A DNA stretch of 64,000 nucleotides, taken from positions 3,136,001-3,200,000 of the forward strand of contig CP119325.1 in NCBI GenBank assembly GCA_029202525.1, given 5' to 3'. A program made the position numbers and the translations under genes. The DNA comes from Candidatus Pseudomonas phytovorans (GTDB taxonomy: Bacteria; Pseudomonadota; Gammaproteobacteria; Pseudomonadales; Pseudomonadaceae). Positions 25,687 through 33,975 of this stretch are shown one piece after another. The notes below the pieces were generated by a model. That model did no database searches. It was not told the origin of the DNA and saw only the letters and a list, made by a program, of their open reading frames with translations. Position 1 is the first letter of the stretch, and the number at the start of each line of letters is the position of its first letter.

Positions 25687-27375
25687 TCAGGCGGCCCTTG
25701 CCACGGTCGGCTTGCCTTCACCAATCAGGATGTCTTCGAAAAATGCCCCTACCGGTTCGGTGGGGTGGCACAGCTGTATTTCCAGCACCCACACCACCTC
25801 GCTCGGGACGATTTCCACCTCGGCCAGCTTGTCTTGCCCATACAGCACATGCGGGAAGTCGGCGATGCGATGCCCGGCCAGGTTACGTTCCAGTTGCCAG
25901 CCTTTGGCCTGGGCACTGCGCTCGGCGAAGTCATACAGCTCGCGCCCGGTCAGCCCACGGCCCCAGGCCTGGCGGGTTTCGTCGAACACCTCGTGCAATG
26001 CCTTGACGCAGGCGTGGTGCAGGTCGCGCTCGCCAAACACAAAGGTGTCGCCATAGTCGCCTTCGTAGCCGTCCCAGACCGGGCCGACGTCGACCACGAC
26101 AATGTCCGTGGGCCGTAATACACGCTGCAGGTCGATGCCTTTGCGCGGTGTACGCACCGTGTCGTCGCCGAAGCGGATGTAGGTGGGGTGCCAGGTGTGG
26201 GACGCGCCCATTGCCTGCAAGGTTTGCGCAGCCATCTCCAGTGCCTGGGCGGTGGTCATGCCGACGTGCAGTTGGCTGGCGATGGCAGCCACGGCCCGTA
26301 CTGACTGCTCGCGGGCAGCGAGCATGCCATCCAGCGAGTAACGTGGGCCGACCTTCTCCAGCTCTGGGTGCAGTGTGTTGGCTGTTGAAGCCTGGGGTGC
26401 CAATGCACCGCTGGCGACAAATGCCTCCGCGACAAAACGGTGGGGTTGCACGCCTGCGGCAAGGCACAGTTCGCGGGCCTGGCTGATCATTGCCGCATTG
26501 CCGCAGGCATAGACCTGGATGTCGGCCCACGGGTGCGCCTGGCCCAGCGCCACTTGCTGCACGCGCGCCTGGGCCGAAAGCACCGGGTGCCAGCGGAAGT
26601 GGGGATAATCACGGCTGGCCTGGTCGAGAAACGCACGGTCATAGAAGTCCGCAGTCGATGAGCCGCCCCAGTACAGCGTCACCTCTGTAGTACGAGCAAG
26701 GGCTGTCAGCAACAAGGGCTTGATGCCGGCGTAACCTGTGCCGGTGGCAAACAGCACCAGTGGGCGTTGGTCTTCATGCTGCCAGGTACAGGCACCCACC
26801 GGCCCCTCAAGGTTCAGTGCGGCACCCGTTTGCAGGGTCGGCAACAGGCCTTCGGTGAACACGCCGCCGCTGACCTTGCGGATGTGAAACACCAGTTGCC
26901 CTTGATCCTGAGCGGGCAGGTTGGCGATGGAGAAACAGCGGCTGTCACCGTTGTCCAGTTGGAACCTTACGTATTGACCAGCCCGCACTTCCAGCGGCTG
27001 GGCAGGCTGCAGCACCAGTTCGACGATATCTGAACTCAGCTCGCGATTGCTGTGAACCTGTGCCTGGAACGCCAGTGTCGGGGTGTCCAGAGACCAGCCA
27101 GGGATCTCCAGGCGCATGTCGCTGCAGGCGTGGCTCTGGCACAGCAGCATCTCGTCGGCGGCCAGGGGGTACGAGGGTGCGGGGGTGTCCGCCTCTCGCT
27201 GCTTGTCCTGATACTGCCCCGACACCACCTTGACCTTGCACGACCCGCAGGCCCCACGGCGGCAAGAGAACGGTACCGGCAGGCCGCTGGCGAGCATGGC
27301 ATCGAGCAGCAGCTCGTGGCTGGCGTCGAAGGTTTTGCCCGAGGGCGACAATTCGATGACGTGGCGGCTTTGCAT
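25687..27375 (-). CDS. Fusion: [2Fe-2S] ferredoxin - FAD/NAD reductase - M24 metallopeptidase-like domain
   Basis: 562 residues from ATG 27375 (AGG site 6 bases upstream; an ATG at 27453 is in frame but abuts the divergent gene). Domain 1 (about 1-92) is a plant-type ferredoxin with Cys38, Cys43, Cys46 and Cys79. Domain 2 (about 100-325) is a ferredoxin reductase with RCFS (147-150, flavin site), TGTGYAGIKP (about 211-220) and YACGN (289-293). Domain 3 (about 345-562) has the M24 pita-bread fold with all five metal ligands placeable: Asp429, Asp440, His502, Glu532, Glu547. The first two domains resemble oxygenase reductases or AscD; the third resembles creatinase/aminopeptidase P/methionine aminopeptidase. 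No oxygenase gene adjoins. I know of no characterised protein with this layout; reaction unknown. Confidence 0.8.
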   Translation of the reverse strand: MQSRHVIELSPSGKTFDASHELLLDAMLASGLPVPFSCRRGACGSCKVKVVSGQYQDKQREADTPAPSYPLAADEMLLCQSHACSDMRLEIPGWSLDTPTLAFQAQVHSNRELSSDIVELVLQPAQPLEVRAGQYVRFQLDNGDSRCFSIANLPAQDQGQLVFHIRKVSGGVFTEGLLPTLQTGAALNLEGPVGACTWQHEDQRPLVLFATGTGYAGIKPLLLTALARTTEVTLYWGGSSTADFYDRAFLDQASRDYPHFRWHPVLSAQARVQQVALGQAHPWADIQVYACGNAAMISQARELCLAAGVQPHRFVAEAFVASGALAPQASTANTLHPELEKVGPRYSLDGMLAAREQSVRAVAAIASQLHVGMTTAQALEMAAQTLQAMGASHTWHPTYIRFGDDTVRTPRKGIDLQRVLRPTDIVVVDVGPVWDGYEGDYGDTFVFGERDLHHACVKALHEVFDETRQAWGRGLTGRELYDFAERSAQAKGWQLERNLAGHRIADFPHVLYGQDKLAEVEIVPSEVVWVLEIQLCHPTEPVGAFFEDILIGEGKPTVARAA

Positions 27376-27453
27376 GAACACCTCGGGGCAATGGGAGGTA
27401 CGATTGTTGCTATAGTTCAGGACCAGCAGAACCTCCAGTTTTGGATAATTCAT

Positions 27454-28950
27454 ATGGTCCAGCTTCGCAAATGGCAGCCGCTGCTCAAGCTTGATGGGGT
27501 GCAGTGTTCATACCGGCAGATCGTCGAGGGGCTGGTGGCTGCAATCAGCGAGGGCCGCCTGCGCCCTGGCACGCCGTTGCCGGGCACGCGGGAGATGGCG
27601 CAACTGCTGAACGTCAACCGCAAGACGGTGATCCTGGCCTATGAAGAAGCCGAAACCAAAGGCTGGCTGCAGAGCGTGCAGCGCCGCGGCACCTTCGTCA
27701 GCCAGCAGCTGGCGCCCGGCACCATCAACGAGCCCGCTGCCACGCGCTCCTTTGCCCTGGCGCTGCCAGAAGAGCCCGCCGTTGCCTACTTCGAGGCGAA
27801 CGAGCGGGCAGCAGCGCAGCAGGGGAGGCCAGGGGCCTTGTTCTTCGACAACGGCGCCTGTGACCACCGCCTGCTACCCCAGGCCGTTCTGCATCGCTAT
27901 TACCGCAACGCCTTGCGCAACAGCTTTGCCAGCAACAGCGTGCGCCACGGCAGCGACTGCAGCGGCCTGTACCTGCGCGCCGCCCTGGCCGACATGCTTA
28001 GGCATAATCGCAGCCTGAACGTTGGCGCAGAACATATCTGCCTGACCCAAGGGGTGCAGATGTCGCTGCACCTGGTGGCCAGCATGTTGCTCAAACCGGG
28101 GGATGCCGTGCTGGTCGAGCGCCTGAGTTATCCACCGGCGTGGGAGATCTTCCGTCAGCTGGGTGCCCGGCTGGTGACCGTGGACCTGGACCACGAGGGC
28201 TGCCGGGTCGATCAGATCGATGCCCTGTGCCGGCAGCACAAGGTGCGGATGATGTACATCACGCCCCATCACCAGTTTCCGACCACGGTCAGCTTGCCGG
28301 CCGGGCGCCGGCAGCAGTTGCTGGAGCTGGCGCGGCTGCACGACTTCTGCGTGGTCGAGGAAGACTATGACTACGAGTACCATTTTTCCGGGCGGCCCTA
28401 TTTGCCTTTGGCCAGCGACCGCCAACAGCGGCATGTGATTTACATCGGCACACTGTCCAAGCCTTTGGGCAGCACGTTCCGTTGCAGCTATATCGTCGCG
28501 CCGGTGGAGGTAACAGCCGTGCTGGAGCGCAGGGCGACGCTGACCCTGGGGCAAGGCGATGCGGTGATGCAGCGGATGCTGGCGGACCTGATCAACGACG
28601 GCGAGTTGAAGAAGCACCTGCGCCGCGTCAACCGCGAGTACCGTCGGCGCCGGGAGACCCTGCTGGCTTGCCTGCACGATGCGTTTGGCGAGCAGATTAC
28701 CGTGCAGGAGCCGGAAGGCGGGCTGGCTTTGTGGGTGCGGTTTGCCGACGCGATCAACGTGGATCAGTTGGTAGAAAGGGCGCTGGCACTGGACCTGGTG
28801 GTACGCAGCGGTCGCCAGTTCTCGCCGTTTGGCCATGCCGAGAATGCCTTGCGCCTGGGGTTTGCTTCGCTGGATGTGGAGGAGATCCGGCAGGCTACGC
28901 AACGCCTGGCGCAGGCGTGGAAAGCGATAGGCAAAACGCGGTCCCTGTAG
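27454..28950 (+). CDS. MocR-type regulator (GntR helix-turn-helix plus aminotransferase domain)
   Basis: 498 residues from ATG 27454 (MVQLRKWQPLLKLDG). The winged helix (about 15-85, YRQIVEGLVAAISEGRLRPGTPLPGTREMAQLLNVNRKTV) is followed by a fold-type I aminotransferase-like domain. The PLP lysine is in TLSKPLGS and the YITPHHQFPT segment is typical. MocR proteins sense PLP or an amino-compound aldimine. The gene is head-to-head with the reductase-M24 fusion, with only 78 bp between starts, so that gene is its most likely target. The stop codon lies in a REP arm. Confidence 0.9.
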   Translation: MVQLRKWQPLLKLDGVQCSYRQIVEGLVAAISEGRLRPGTPLPGTREMAQLLNVNRKTVILAYEEAETKGWLQSVQRRGTFVSQQLAPGTINEPAATRSFALALPEEPAVAYFEANERAAAQQGRPGALFFDNGACDHRLLPQAVLHRYYRNALRNSFASNSVRHGSDCSGLYLRAALADMLRHNRSLNVGAEHICLTQGVQMSLHLVASMLLKPGDAVLVERLSYPPAWEIFRQLGARLVTVDLDHEGCRVDQIDALCRQHKVRMMYITPHHQFPTTVSLPAGRRQQLLELARLHDFCVVEEDYDYEYHFSGRPYLPLASDRQQRHVIYIGTLSKPLGSTFRCSYIVAPVEVTAVLERRATLTLGQGDAVMQRMLADLINDGELKKHLRRVNREYRRRRETLLACLHDAFGEQITVQEPEGGLALWVRFADAINVDQLVERALALDLVVRSGRQFSPFGHAENALRLGFASLDVEEIRQATQRLAQAWKAIGKTRSL

Positions 28951-29070
28951 GAGCGGCCTTGCGTCGCGATAGGGGTGCGGAGCGCCCCCGGGATCTTTGC
29001 CTCACGACAAAATTGCCGGGGCCGCGTTGCGGCCCTATCGCGACGCAAGGCCGCTCCTACAGGGACCGCG
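28938..29070. repeat. Long perfect inverted REP pair (class B)
   Basis: Arms 28938-28970 and 29038-29070 are perfect inverted copies of about 33 bp containing GTAGGAGCGGCCTTGCGTCG, with an inner GGGG/CCCC-rich spacer. The left arm includes the stop codon of the MocR gene; the right arm ends six bases before the end of the convergent DUF1835 gene. Core sequence differs from the class A repeats in this window. Confidence 0.75.
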
Positions 29071-29076
29071 TTGGTT

Positions 29077-30321
29077 CTAGATGCGCTGCCACACCTCGCC
29101 TTGTTCGGTCACTACCCAAGGCCTGTTTGCCGCATCCACCAGTACCCCGCCAACCCAGCGCTGTGCAGGGTGGTGATCAAGCCAGTGCGCCTTTCCTGCA
29201 AGTATCTGCTCGGCAAGCGGCGTCAGCCGCAGCGGTCGCTGTGCCCAGGCCTCGCCGGGGCCTTCCAGCAGTAGCGGCTGTAGAGCATGGATCAACGGCT
29301 GCAGCAGCACATGGAACATCATGTCACCCAGGTACGGCAGGGGCTCATCCTGCATCATCAGCTGGCCAAACACGCGGCCGGCCGCTAGCTCGCCGCGTGA
29401 AGCCAGCACGCGCAGCAGCAGGCGTTCAGTAAGGCTCAAACCGTCCTGCTCCCCTGGCAACTCCTGTAGCTGGCGCGCCAGTGCCCGGCCCAGCAACGGC
29501 AAGACCGAGTGCTGGCGGCCAGCGAGGCTTGCCCAGGCCTGTGGCGCCGGTGCGGTGTAGGCCGCCCATGCTTCGCGGGCCAGTGCCAGTGCATCCTCAC
29601 CCAGAGCGCGGCGTTGCGGCCACAGCCAGGCCAGCAGGTCGGGGGCCAGTTGCCCGATGCCGATGAAACGCTCGATACCGGGCACCTGGTCAATTTCGAT
29701 CAGCTCCAGCCGACGCGGCATACCTGGCAGGCTGGCGAGTACGCGAACCAGAAACAACTGGTCGTAAGCATCGGCTTCGCACCACAGCACAATCTCGCTA
29801 TCGCGGTTCAGCCCGGCCAATGCGCTACGCTGCCCCGCCTGGCGCTGTTCAAGATCCTGGGTGCTCAGCTTGAACGCCTGTTGCACATAGGCGCTGCGCA
29901 CTTGCCAGTACTGGTCCTCGGGCAATGCCGGCACGGGGCCCATGACCATGGGGTCGTCGAACATCTGGAAGGCCCCGGCAAACCCGGCGGTGCGCAAGCT
30001 GTGGGCAATGTCGTTGCCGCAGCGCCAATGCTGCACGCTGGCCTCGTCATCGGCGGAAAAGTCGGGGTGGCGCGCGGCGAAAGCCACGGCATCGGCATGG
30101 GCCTTGAGCCTGGGCCAGCTGGCAAAGCCGGCCTCGCGGGCCACCAGCCATTGGGTATCGGCAAGCCGGTAGTCGTGGCCGGGCAGGCCAAGCGTGCGCA
30201 GTTGCTCGCGGGCGTCGTCGGCTTGGTGGTTTTTCAGTTCGGTCAGCAAGCGCTTGGCGCGTTTGCGCAAAGCGCGCAGGTCGAGCAAGCCGTGGTGGCG
30301 GGAAGCATTGATGGCGGGCAT
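29077..30321 (-). CDS. DUF1835 domain protein
   Basis: 414 residues from ATG 30321 (GGAG five bases upstream). An N-terminal helical stretch (RALRKRAKRLLTELKNHQADDAREQLRTLG) looks like the short helix-rich region often found before such domains, followed by a DUF1835 segment (about 95-150, VQHWRCGNDIAHSLRTAGFAG...MVMGPVPALPED). The rest is a helical domain of unknown role, ending with a winged-helix-like stretch (LRLTPLAEQILAGKAHWL). Function is not known. It stands alone, with REP elements at its 3' end. Confidence 0.7.
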   Translation of the reverse strand: MPAINASRHHGLLDLRALRKRAKRLLTELKNHQADDAREQLRTLGLPGHDYRLADTQWLVAREAGFASWPRLKAHADAVAFAARHPDFSADDEASVQHWRCGNDIAHSLRTAGFAGAFQMFDDPMVMGPVPALPEDQYWQVRSAYVQQAFKLSTQDLEQRQAGQRSALAGLNRDSEIVLWCEADAYDQLFLVRVLASLPGMPRRLELIEIDQVPGIERFIGIGQLAPDLLAWLWPQRRALGEDALALAREAWAAYTAPAPQAWASLAGRQHSVLPLLGRALARQLQELPGEQDGLSLTERLLLRVLASRGELAAGRVFGQLMMQDEPLPYLGDMMFHVLLQPLIHALQPLLLEGPGEAWAQRPLRLTPLAEQILAGKAHWLDHHPAQRWVGGVLVDAANRPWVVTEQGEVWQRI

Positions 30322-30548
30322 GCCAACTCCTTTGGGGCTCGGTCCGCCGACAAGCCGGGAGCTGGTATGAGAATGGAGTGACGCATGGCTCGGGTAACCC
30401 CTTCGCGCGGACCGCAGGCGCAGCCGGCGCCCAGGCCCCGACTTTAACGGTGCGGGGCAGTGGGTTGCAAACGATAGTTTGCCCATGTGCTGCGGTGAAC
30501 CCTTATAGTGGCGGGCTTTTCTCGGTTGAAGTCAAAGGAATGGCGACC

Positions 30549-31439
30549 ATGCGCATACGCACCCTGCTTGCAGCAATCGGCACCAGTTTGTCGCTGGGCT
30601 CGGCATTGGCCGCGCCCAGCCAGCCAGTGCCTGTGGCTGGCGAGCGTATTTCGGTGAAGGTCGAGGGCAGCGGGCCGGACGTCATCCTGATCCCAGGGCT
30701 GGCCTCATCCCGTGAGGTTTGGTCGGGGCTCGCCAGCACACTGCGCCAGCAGCATCGTCTGCACCTGGTACAGGTGGCAGGCTTTGCCGGTTCGCCTGCC
30801 GTGCCCACCGTGGACGGGCGCGTGGCCGCTCCCGTGGCCGAAGCGGTCGCAGACTATATCCGCAGCCAGCACCTTGAGGCGCCGGCCATCATTGGCCATT
30901 CGCTGGGCGGTGAGGTGGCGCTGATGCTTGGCGCACGCCACCCCGGGCAGGTAGGGCGGCTGATGGTTGTCGATGCGCTGCCGTTCTACACGTTATTGAT
31001 CAATCCCATGGCGACCGCCGAAGCGGCTGCACCGCAGGCTGCGGCATTCCGTGATGCGATGCTTGCGGCTCCGCCAGCGCAGGCCGAAGCGATGCAGCGC
31101 ACAGCCATCGAGCGGTTGGCCAGGAAGGCTGAGGCCAGGCCTGCACTGGTCGAAGCCGCGCTGCGCTCGGACCGCAAGACTGTAGCCGATGCCACCTATG
31201 AATTGATGACTACCGACCTGCGCCCGGAGCTCGCCCGTATCCAGGCGCCGGTCGAGGTCGTGTACGCCTATGACCCCTTGTTTGGCATACCTGCTGCCGG
31301 CGTTGATGCAATGTTCGCCAACGCCTATACCGGCACGCTGCATATCAGCTTCAAGCGCATAGATGGCAGCTTCCACTTCGTCATGGCGGACCAACCACAG
31401 GCGTTCACTGAGGCGGTCGTCGACTTCCTCGGCCGCTGA
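30549..31439 (+). CDS. Secreted alpha/beta hydrolase
   Basis: 296 residues from ATG 30549, preceded by AAGGA at nine bases; an ATG at 30540 overlaps that site. Signal peptide about 1-21 (MRIRTLLAAIGTSLSLGSALA). Alpha/beta-hydrolase features: IPGLASS oxyanion strand, nucleophile elbow GHSLGG with Ser118, and a C-terminal His276 in FHFVMAD. Probably a periplasmic esterase or lipase-like enzyme; substrate unknown. Monocistronic by position. Confidence 0.85.
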   Translation: MRIRTLLAAIGTSLSLGSALAAPSQPVPVAGERISVKVEGSGPDVILIPGLASSREVWSGLASTLRQQHRLHLVQVAGFAGSPAVPTVDGRVAAPVAEAVADYIRSQHLEAPAIIGHSLGGEVALMLGARHPGQVGRLMVVDALPFYTLLINPMATAEAAAPQAAAFRDAMLAAPPAQAEAMQRTAIERLARKAEARPALVEAALRSDRKTVADATYELMTTDLRPELARIQAPVEVVYAYDPLFGIPAAGVDAMFANAYTGTLHISFKRIDGSFHFVMADQPQAFTEAVVDFLGR

Positions 31440-31595
31440 GGCAGGCCGGGGCGCAGCCCGCGCCCGTCAACATCTGTTCGGTTACCGCCCATAACCGCCT
31501 TTCGGCGCCTCAAGCCTGCGCAGGCACCTCCGATAGCAGCACACCCACCGTCGAATCTCGACCAGAAGTGGTGCCAACAAAGGAGTACTGCCCGC

Positions 31596-33221
31596 ATGTT
31601 TGCCAACCTGAAGATACGTACCGGAATGTTCTGGGTGCTGTCGTTGTTCAGCCTGACCCTGCTGTTTTCTACCGTCAGTGCCTGGCGGGCAGCGGTGGGC
31701 AGTGACCAGCAGATCACCGAGCTGGATCAGACCGCGCACCAGTCGGACCGGTTGAACAATGCGTTGTTGATGGCCATTCGTGCCAGTGCCAATGTGTCAT
31801 CGGGCTTCATCGAGCAGCTGGGTGGCCATGACGAGAGCGCTGGCAAGCGTATGGCGCTGTCGGTCGAGCTGAACGACAAGAGCCAGAAGCTGGTGGACGA
31901 ATTTGTCGAAAATGCCCGCGAGCCAGCCCTTCGCACGTTGGCAACAGAGCTGCAGGCTACCTTTGCCGAATACGCCAAGGCAGTAGCGGGGCAGCGTGAG
32001 GCCACCCGCCAGCGCTCGCTGGAGCAGTACTTCAAGGTCAACAGCGACGCTGGCAACGCCATGGGCCGGCTGCAAGCGCAGCGCCAGCAGCTGGTTGGCG
32101 CATTGAGCGAGCGTGGCCAGCAGATCATGCTGGAGTCTGACCGGCGCCTGGCCCGCGCCCAACTGTTGAGCCTGGGGTTGCTGGCGGTGACCTTGGTGCT
32201 GGCGGCGCTGTGCTGGGCCTTCATTGCCCAGCGTGTGCTGCACCCGCTGCGTCAAGCCGGTGGGCATTTCCAGCGCATTGCCGGCGGCGACCTGAGCGTG
32301 CCGGTGCAAGGGCAGGGCACCAATGAGATCGGCCAGTTGTTCCATGAACTGCAGCGCATGCAGCAGAGCCAGCGTGACACCCTGGGGCAGATCAACGACT
32401 GTGCCCGGCAGCTGGATGCAGCCGCCACGGCGCTGAACGCGGTCACCGAGCAAAGCGCCAACAACCTTCGCCAGCAAGGGCAGGAGCTGGAGCAGGCAGC
32501 TACCGCTGTGACCGAAATGACCACGGCCGTGGAAGAGGTTGCGCGCAACGCCATCACCACCTCGCAAACCACCAGTGAGTCCAACCAGCTCGCCGCGCAA
32601 AGCCGCCGGCAAGTCAGCGACAACATCGACGGCACCGAGGCCATGACCCGCGAGATACAGACCAGCAGTGCGCACCTGGAGCAACTGGTCGGGCAGGTGC
32701 GGGATATCGGCAAGGTGCTGGAGGTGATCCGCTCGGTGTCCGAGCAAACCAACCTGCTGGCGCTCAATGCCGCCATCGAAGCGGCCCGCGCAGGTGAAGC
32801 CGGGCGCGGCTTTGCGGTGGTGGCGGATGAGGTGCGCACGCTGGCCTATCGCACCCAACAATCGACCCTGGAAATCGAGCAGATGATTGGCCGCGTGCAG
32901 GCGGGAACCGAAGCTGCGGTGGCGTCGATGCAAGCCAGCACCCACCGCGCCCAGTCGACACTGGACGTGACCCTGGCGTCCGGACAGGTGCTGGAGGGTA
33001 TCTACAGTGCCATCGGCGAAATCAACGAGCGCAACCTGGTCATTGCCAGTGCGGCCGAAGAACAGGCCCAAGTGGCCCGGGAAGTGGATCGCAACCTGCT
33101 GAACATCCGAGAGCTGTCGAACAATTCGGCGACCGGCGCGCAGCAGACCAGCGAAGCGAGCAAGGCGCTGTCGGGTTTGGTCGGGGAGATGAAGACACTG
33201 GTGGGGCGGTTCAGGGTTTGA
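31596..33221 (+). CDS. Methyl-accepting chemotaxis protein
   Basis: 541 residues: membrane helix 1 (about 11-30), a periplasmic four-helix-bundle sensor (about 31-190) of Tar-like size, helix 2 (about 190-212), HAMP (about 213-265) and a cytoplasmic signalling coil. The coil carries the conserved hairpin tip (EQTNLLALNAAIEAARAGEAG, about 382-402). It lacks a C-terminal CheR-binding pentapeptide (ends VGRFRV). Ligand unknown. AAGGAG lies about 10 bases before ATG. Confidence 0.92.
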   Translation: MFANLKIRTGMFWVLSLFSLTLLFSTVSAWRAAVGSDQQITELDQTAHQSDRLNNALLMAIRASANVSSGFIEQLGGHDESAGKRMALSVELNDKSQKLVDEFVENAREPALRTLATELQATFAEYAKAVAGQREATRQRSLEQYFKVNSDAGNAMGRLQAQRQQLVGALSERGQQIMLESDRRLARAQLLSLGLLAVTLVLAALCWAFIAQRVLHPLRQAGGHFQRIAGGDLSVPVQGQGTNEIGQLFHELQRMQQSQRDTLGQINDCARQLDAAATALNAVTEQSANNLRQQGQELEQAATAVTEMTTAVEEVARNAITTSQTTSESNQLAAQSRRQVSDNIDGTEAMTREIQTSSAHLEQLVGQVRDIGKVLEVIRSVSEQTNLLALNAAIEAARAGEAGRGFAVVADEVRTLAYRTQQSTLEIEQMIGRVQAGTEAAVASMQASTHRAQSTLDVTLASGQVLEGIYSAIGEINERNLVIASAAEEQAQVAREVDRNLLNIRELSNNSATGAQQTSEASKALSGLVGEMKTLVGRFRV

Positions 33222-33301
33222 AGTTCGACGGGCGTGAAACTTGTACCTGATCGTTGTCGCATTAAGAAAGGGTGAAACTTATTTAAGGTTTGCCCGGTTG
33301 G

Positions 33302-33330
33302 TTGACTTCGATACTACGCTTGCATAAAGT
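33302..33330 (+). promoter_or_regulatory. Sigma70-like promoter for the mgtA leader
   Basis: TTGACT (33302-33307), 17-bp spacer, TAAAGT (33325-33330). Start would be near 33337, giving a leader of about 640 nt before mgtA. A weak GCCC/GGGC stem followed by T5 (about 33334-33357) lies directly downstream, like an early attenuator. Confidence 0.5.
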
Positions 33331-33500
33331 TCGATCGCCCCGAGAAAGGGCCTTTTTCCAGTCACTGAAGAATTCAATGGACATAGCATCTCGTCGCTGC
33401 CTGACCACCGTCGTATGGCCCGGTCAGGCACTTGAACCGGATCACTGGTCCCGACACCCTGGTCGGGCAAGCAGCGCCAGAGCCTGATGCTCCGCCGTGA

Positions 33501-33535
33501 CTTGCCGCCACCGGTGTCCGCCGGTTGGAGGCAAG
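33501..33535 (+). promoter_or_regulatory. Hairpin covering the ribosome site of the first mgtA leader ORF
   Basis: CTTGCC (33501-33506) pairs with GGCAAG (33530-33535), with an inner ACCGG/CCGGT stem. The 3' arm takes in the last two bases of the GGAGG ribosome site (33527-33531) of the ORF starting at 33539, so the structure could limit its translation. Confidence 0.4.
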
Positions 33536-33538
33536 CTC

Positions 33539-33712
33539 ATGAACCTCAATTCATTCGTTTCACATCGCCTGCTCGCGTGCCTTGCGCAAGAGCAGGCTCG
33601 CGGCTGGCCGCCCCGCCTGCACGGCTACCCTGACGACCGCCGGGAACCGCCGAGTAGATGCGGGCCGCTGGCGCGTATTCATGCGCGTTTGAGCCCCCGG
33701 ACTTCTCGCTGA
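33539..33712 (+). CDS. Candidate leader peptide upstream of mgtA (uORF1)
   Basis: 57 codons with a strong GGAGG site seven bases before the ATG. The peptide carries two Pro/acidic clusters, GWPPR (22-26) and YPDDRREPPSR (30-40). Acidic-Pro-rich nascent chains destabilise ribosomes at low Mg2+, which is how the short MgtL peptide (MEPDPTPLP...) controls mgtA in enteric bacteria. The peptide is longer than MgtL and not homologous by eye, so the role is inferred from position and composition. Expression unproven. Confidence 0.45.
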   Translation: MNLNSFVSHRLLACLAQEQARGWPPRLHGYPDDRREPPSRCGPLARIHARLSPRTSR

Positions 33713-33715
33713 AAA

Positions 33716-33763
33716 AGAGATTCAACGGTATCTCTACTGTCGAACTTTTGATTTTAAAAGTTC
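33716..33763 (+). promoter_or_regulatory. Two consecutive hairpins in the mgtA leader
   Basis: AGAGAT/ATCTCT (33716-33721 / 33730-33735) and a perfect 8-bp GAACTTTT/AAAAGTTC (33742-33749 / 33756-33763, loop 6). They lie immediately after the first leader ORF and are AT-rich, unlike the flanking genes. The left arm of the first starts three bases after the uORF1 stop codon, so a stalled ribosome could mask it. Confidence 0.4.
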
Positions 33764-33805
33764 TCGGGAAACTATTGCCCCCTGTTTATGAAAAGGAATC
33801 AAACC

Positions 33806-33931
33806 ATGGACTGCGCGAGTAGGAAGTTCGCTGCCGAAACAACTTCCGACCCTCGGCAGCGGACAGACAACTGTCGGAAAGAACCAGCATTTTTCTGCGA
33901 CCCGGCATGCCTTCGTTCACCACCTGAGTGA
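33806..33931 (+). CDS. Candidate second leader peptide upstream of mgtA (uORF2)
   Basis: 41 codons, ATG with AAGGA eight bases upstream (an ATG at 33788 is in frame). The peptide contains SDPR, KEP and ends SPPE before the stop; Pro-Pro-Glu is a well-known ribosome-slowing sequence. The stop lies 44 bases before the mgtA ATG. The coding stretch also contains two overlapping inverted repeats. Low confidence as an expressed gene; reported because of position, ribosome site and ending. Confidence 0.35.
   Translation: MDCASRKFAAETTSDPRQRTDNCRKEPAFFCDPACLRSPPE
33830..33879 (+). promoter_or_regulatory. Mutually exclusive stems before mgtA
   Basis: Stem 1: GCTGCCGA (33830-33837) with TCGGCAGC (33853-33860). 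Stem 2: TTCCGAC (33844-33850) with GTCGGAA (33873-33879). The left arm of stem 2 is in the loop of stem 1 and its right arm is outside, so they form either a pseudoknot or two alternatives, as in attenuators and riboswitches. Confidence 0.4.
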
Positions 33932-33975
33932 AACGTCTGTGTGTCGTGCCGCCGCAGCGGCAGGAGCACAGCAAC

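Noticed and set aside
26148..26690. Plus-strand frames inside the reductase-M24 fusion gene
   Set aside because: Shadow frames; the minus-strand fusion shows continuous domain likeness throughout.
33334..33357. Full terminator right after the mgtA leader promoter
   Set aside because: The stem is only about four base pairs before the T-run, too weak to call alone; mentioned with the promoter instead.
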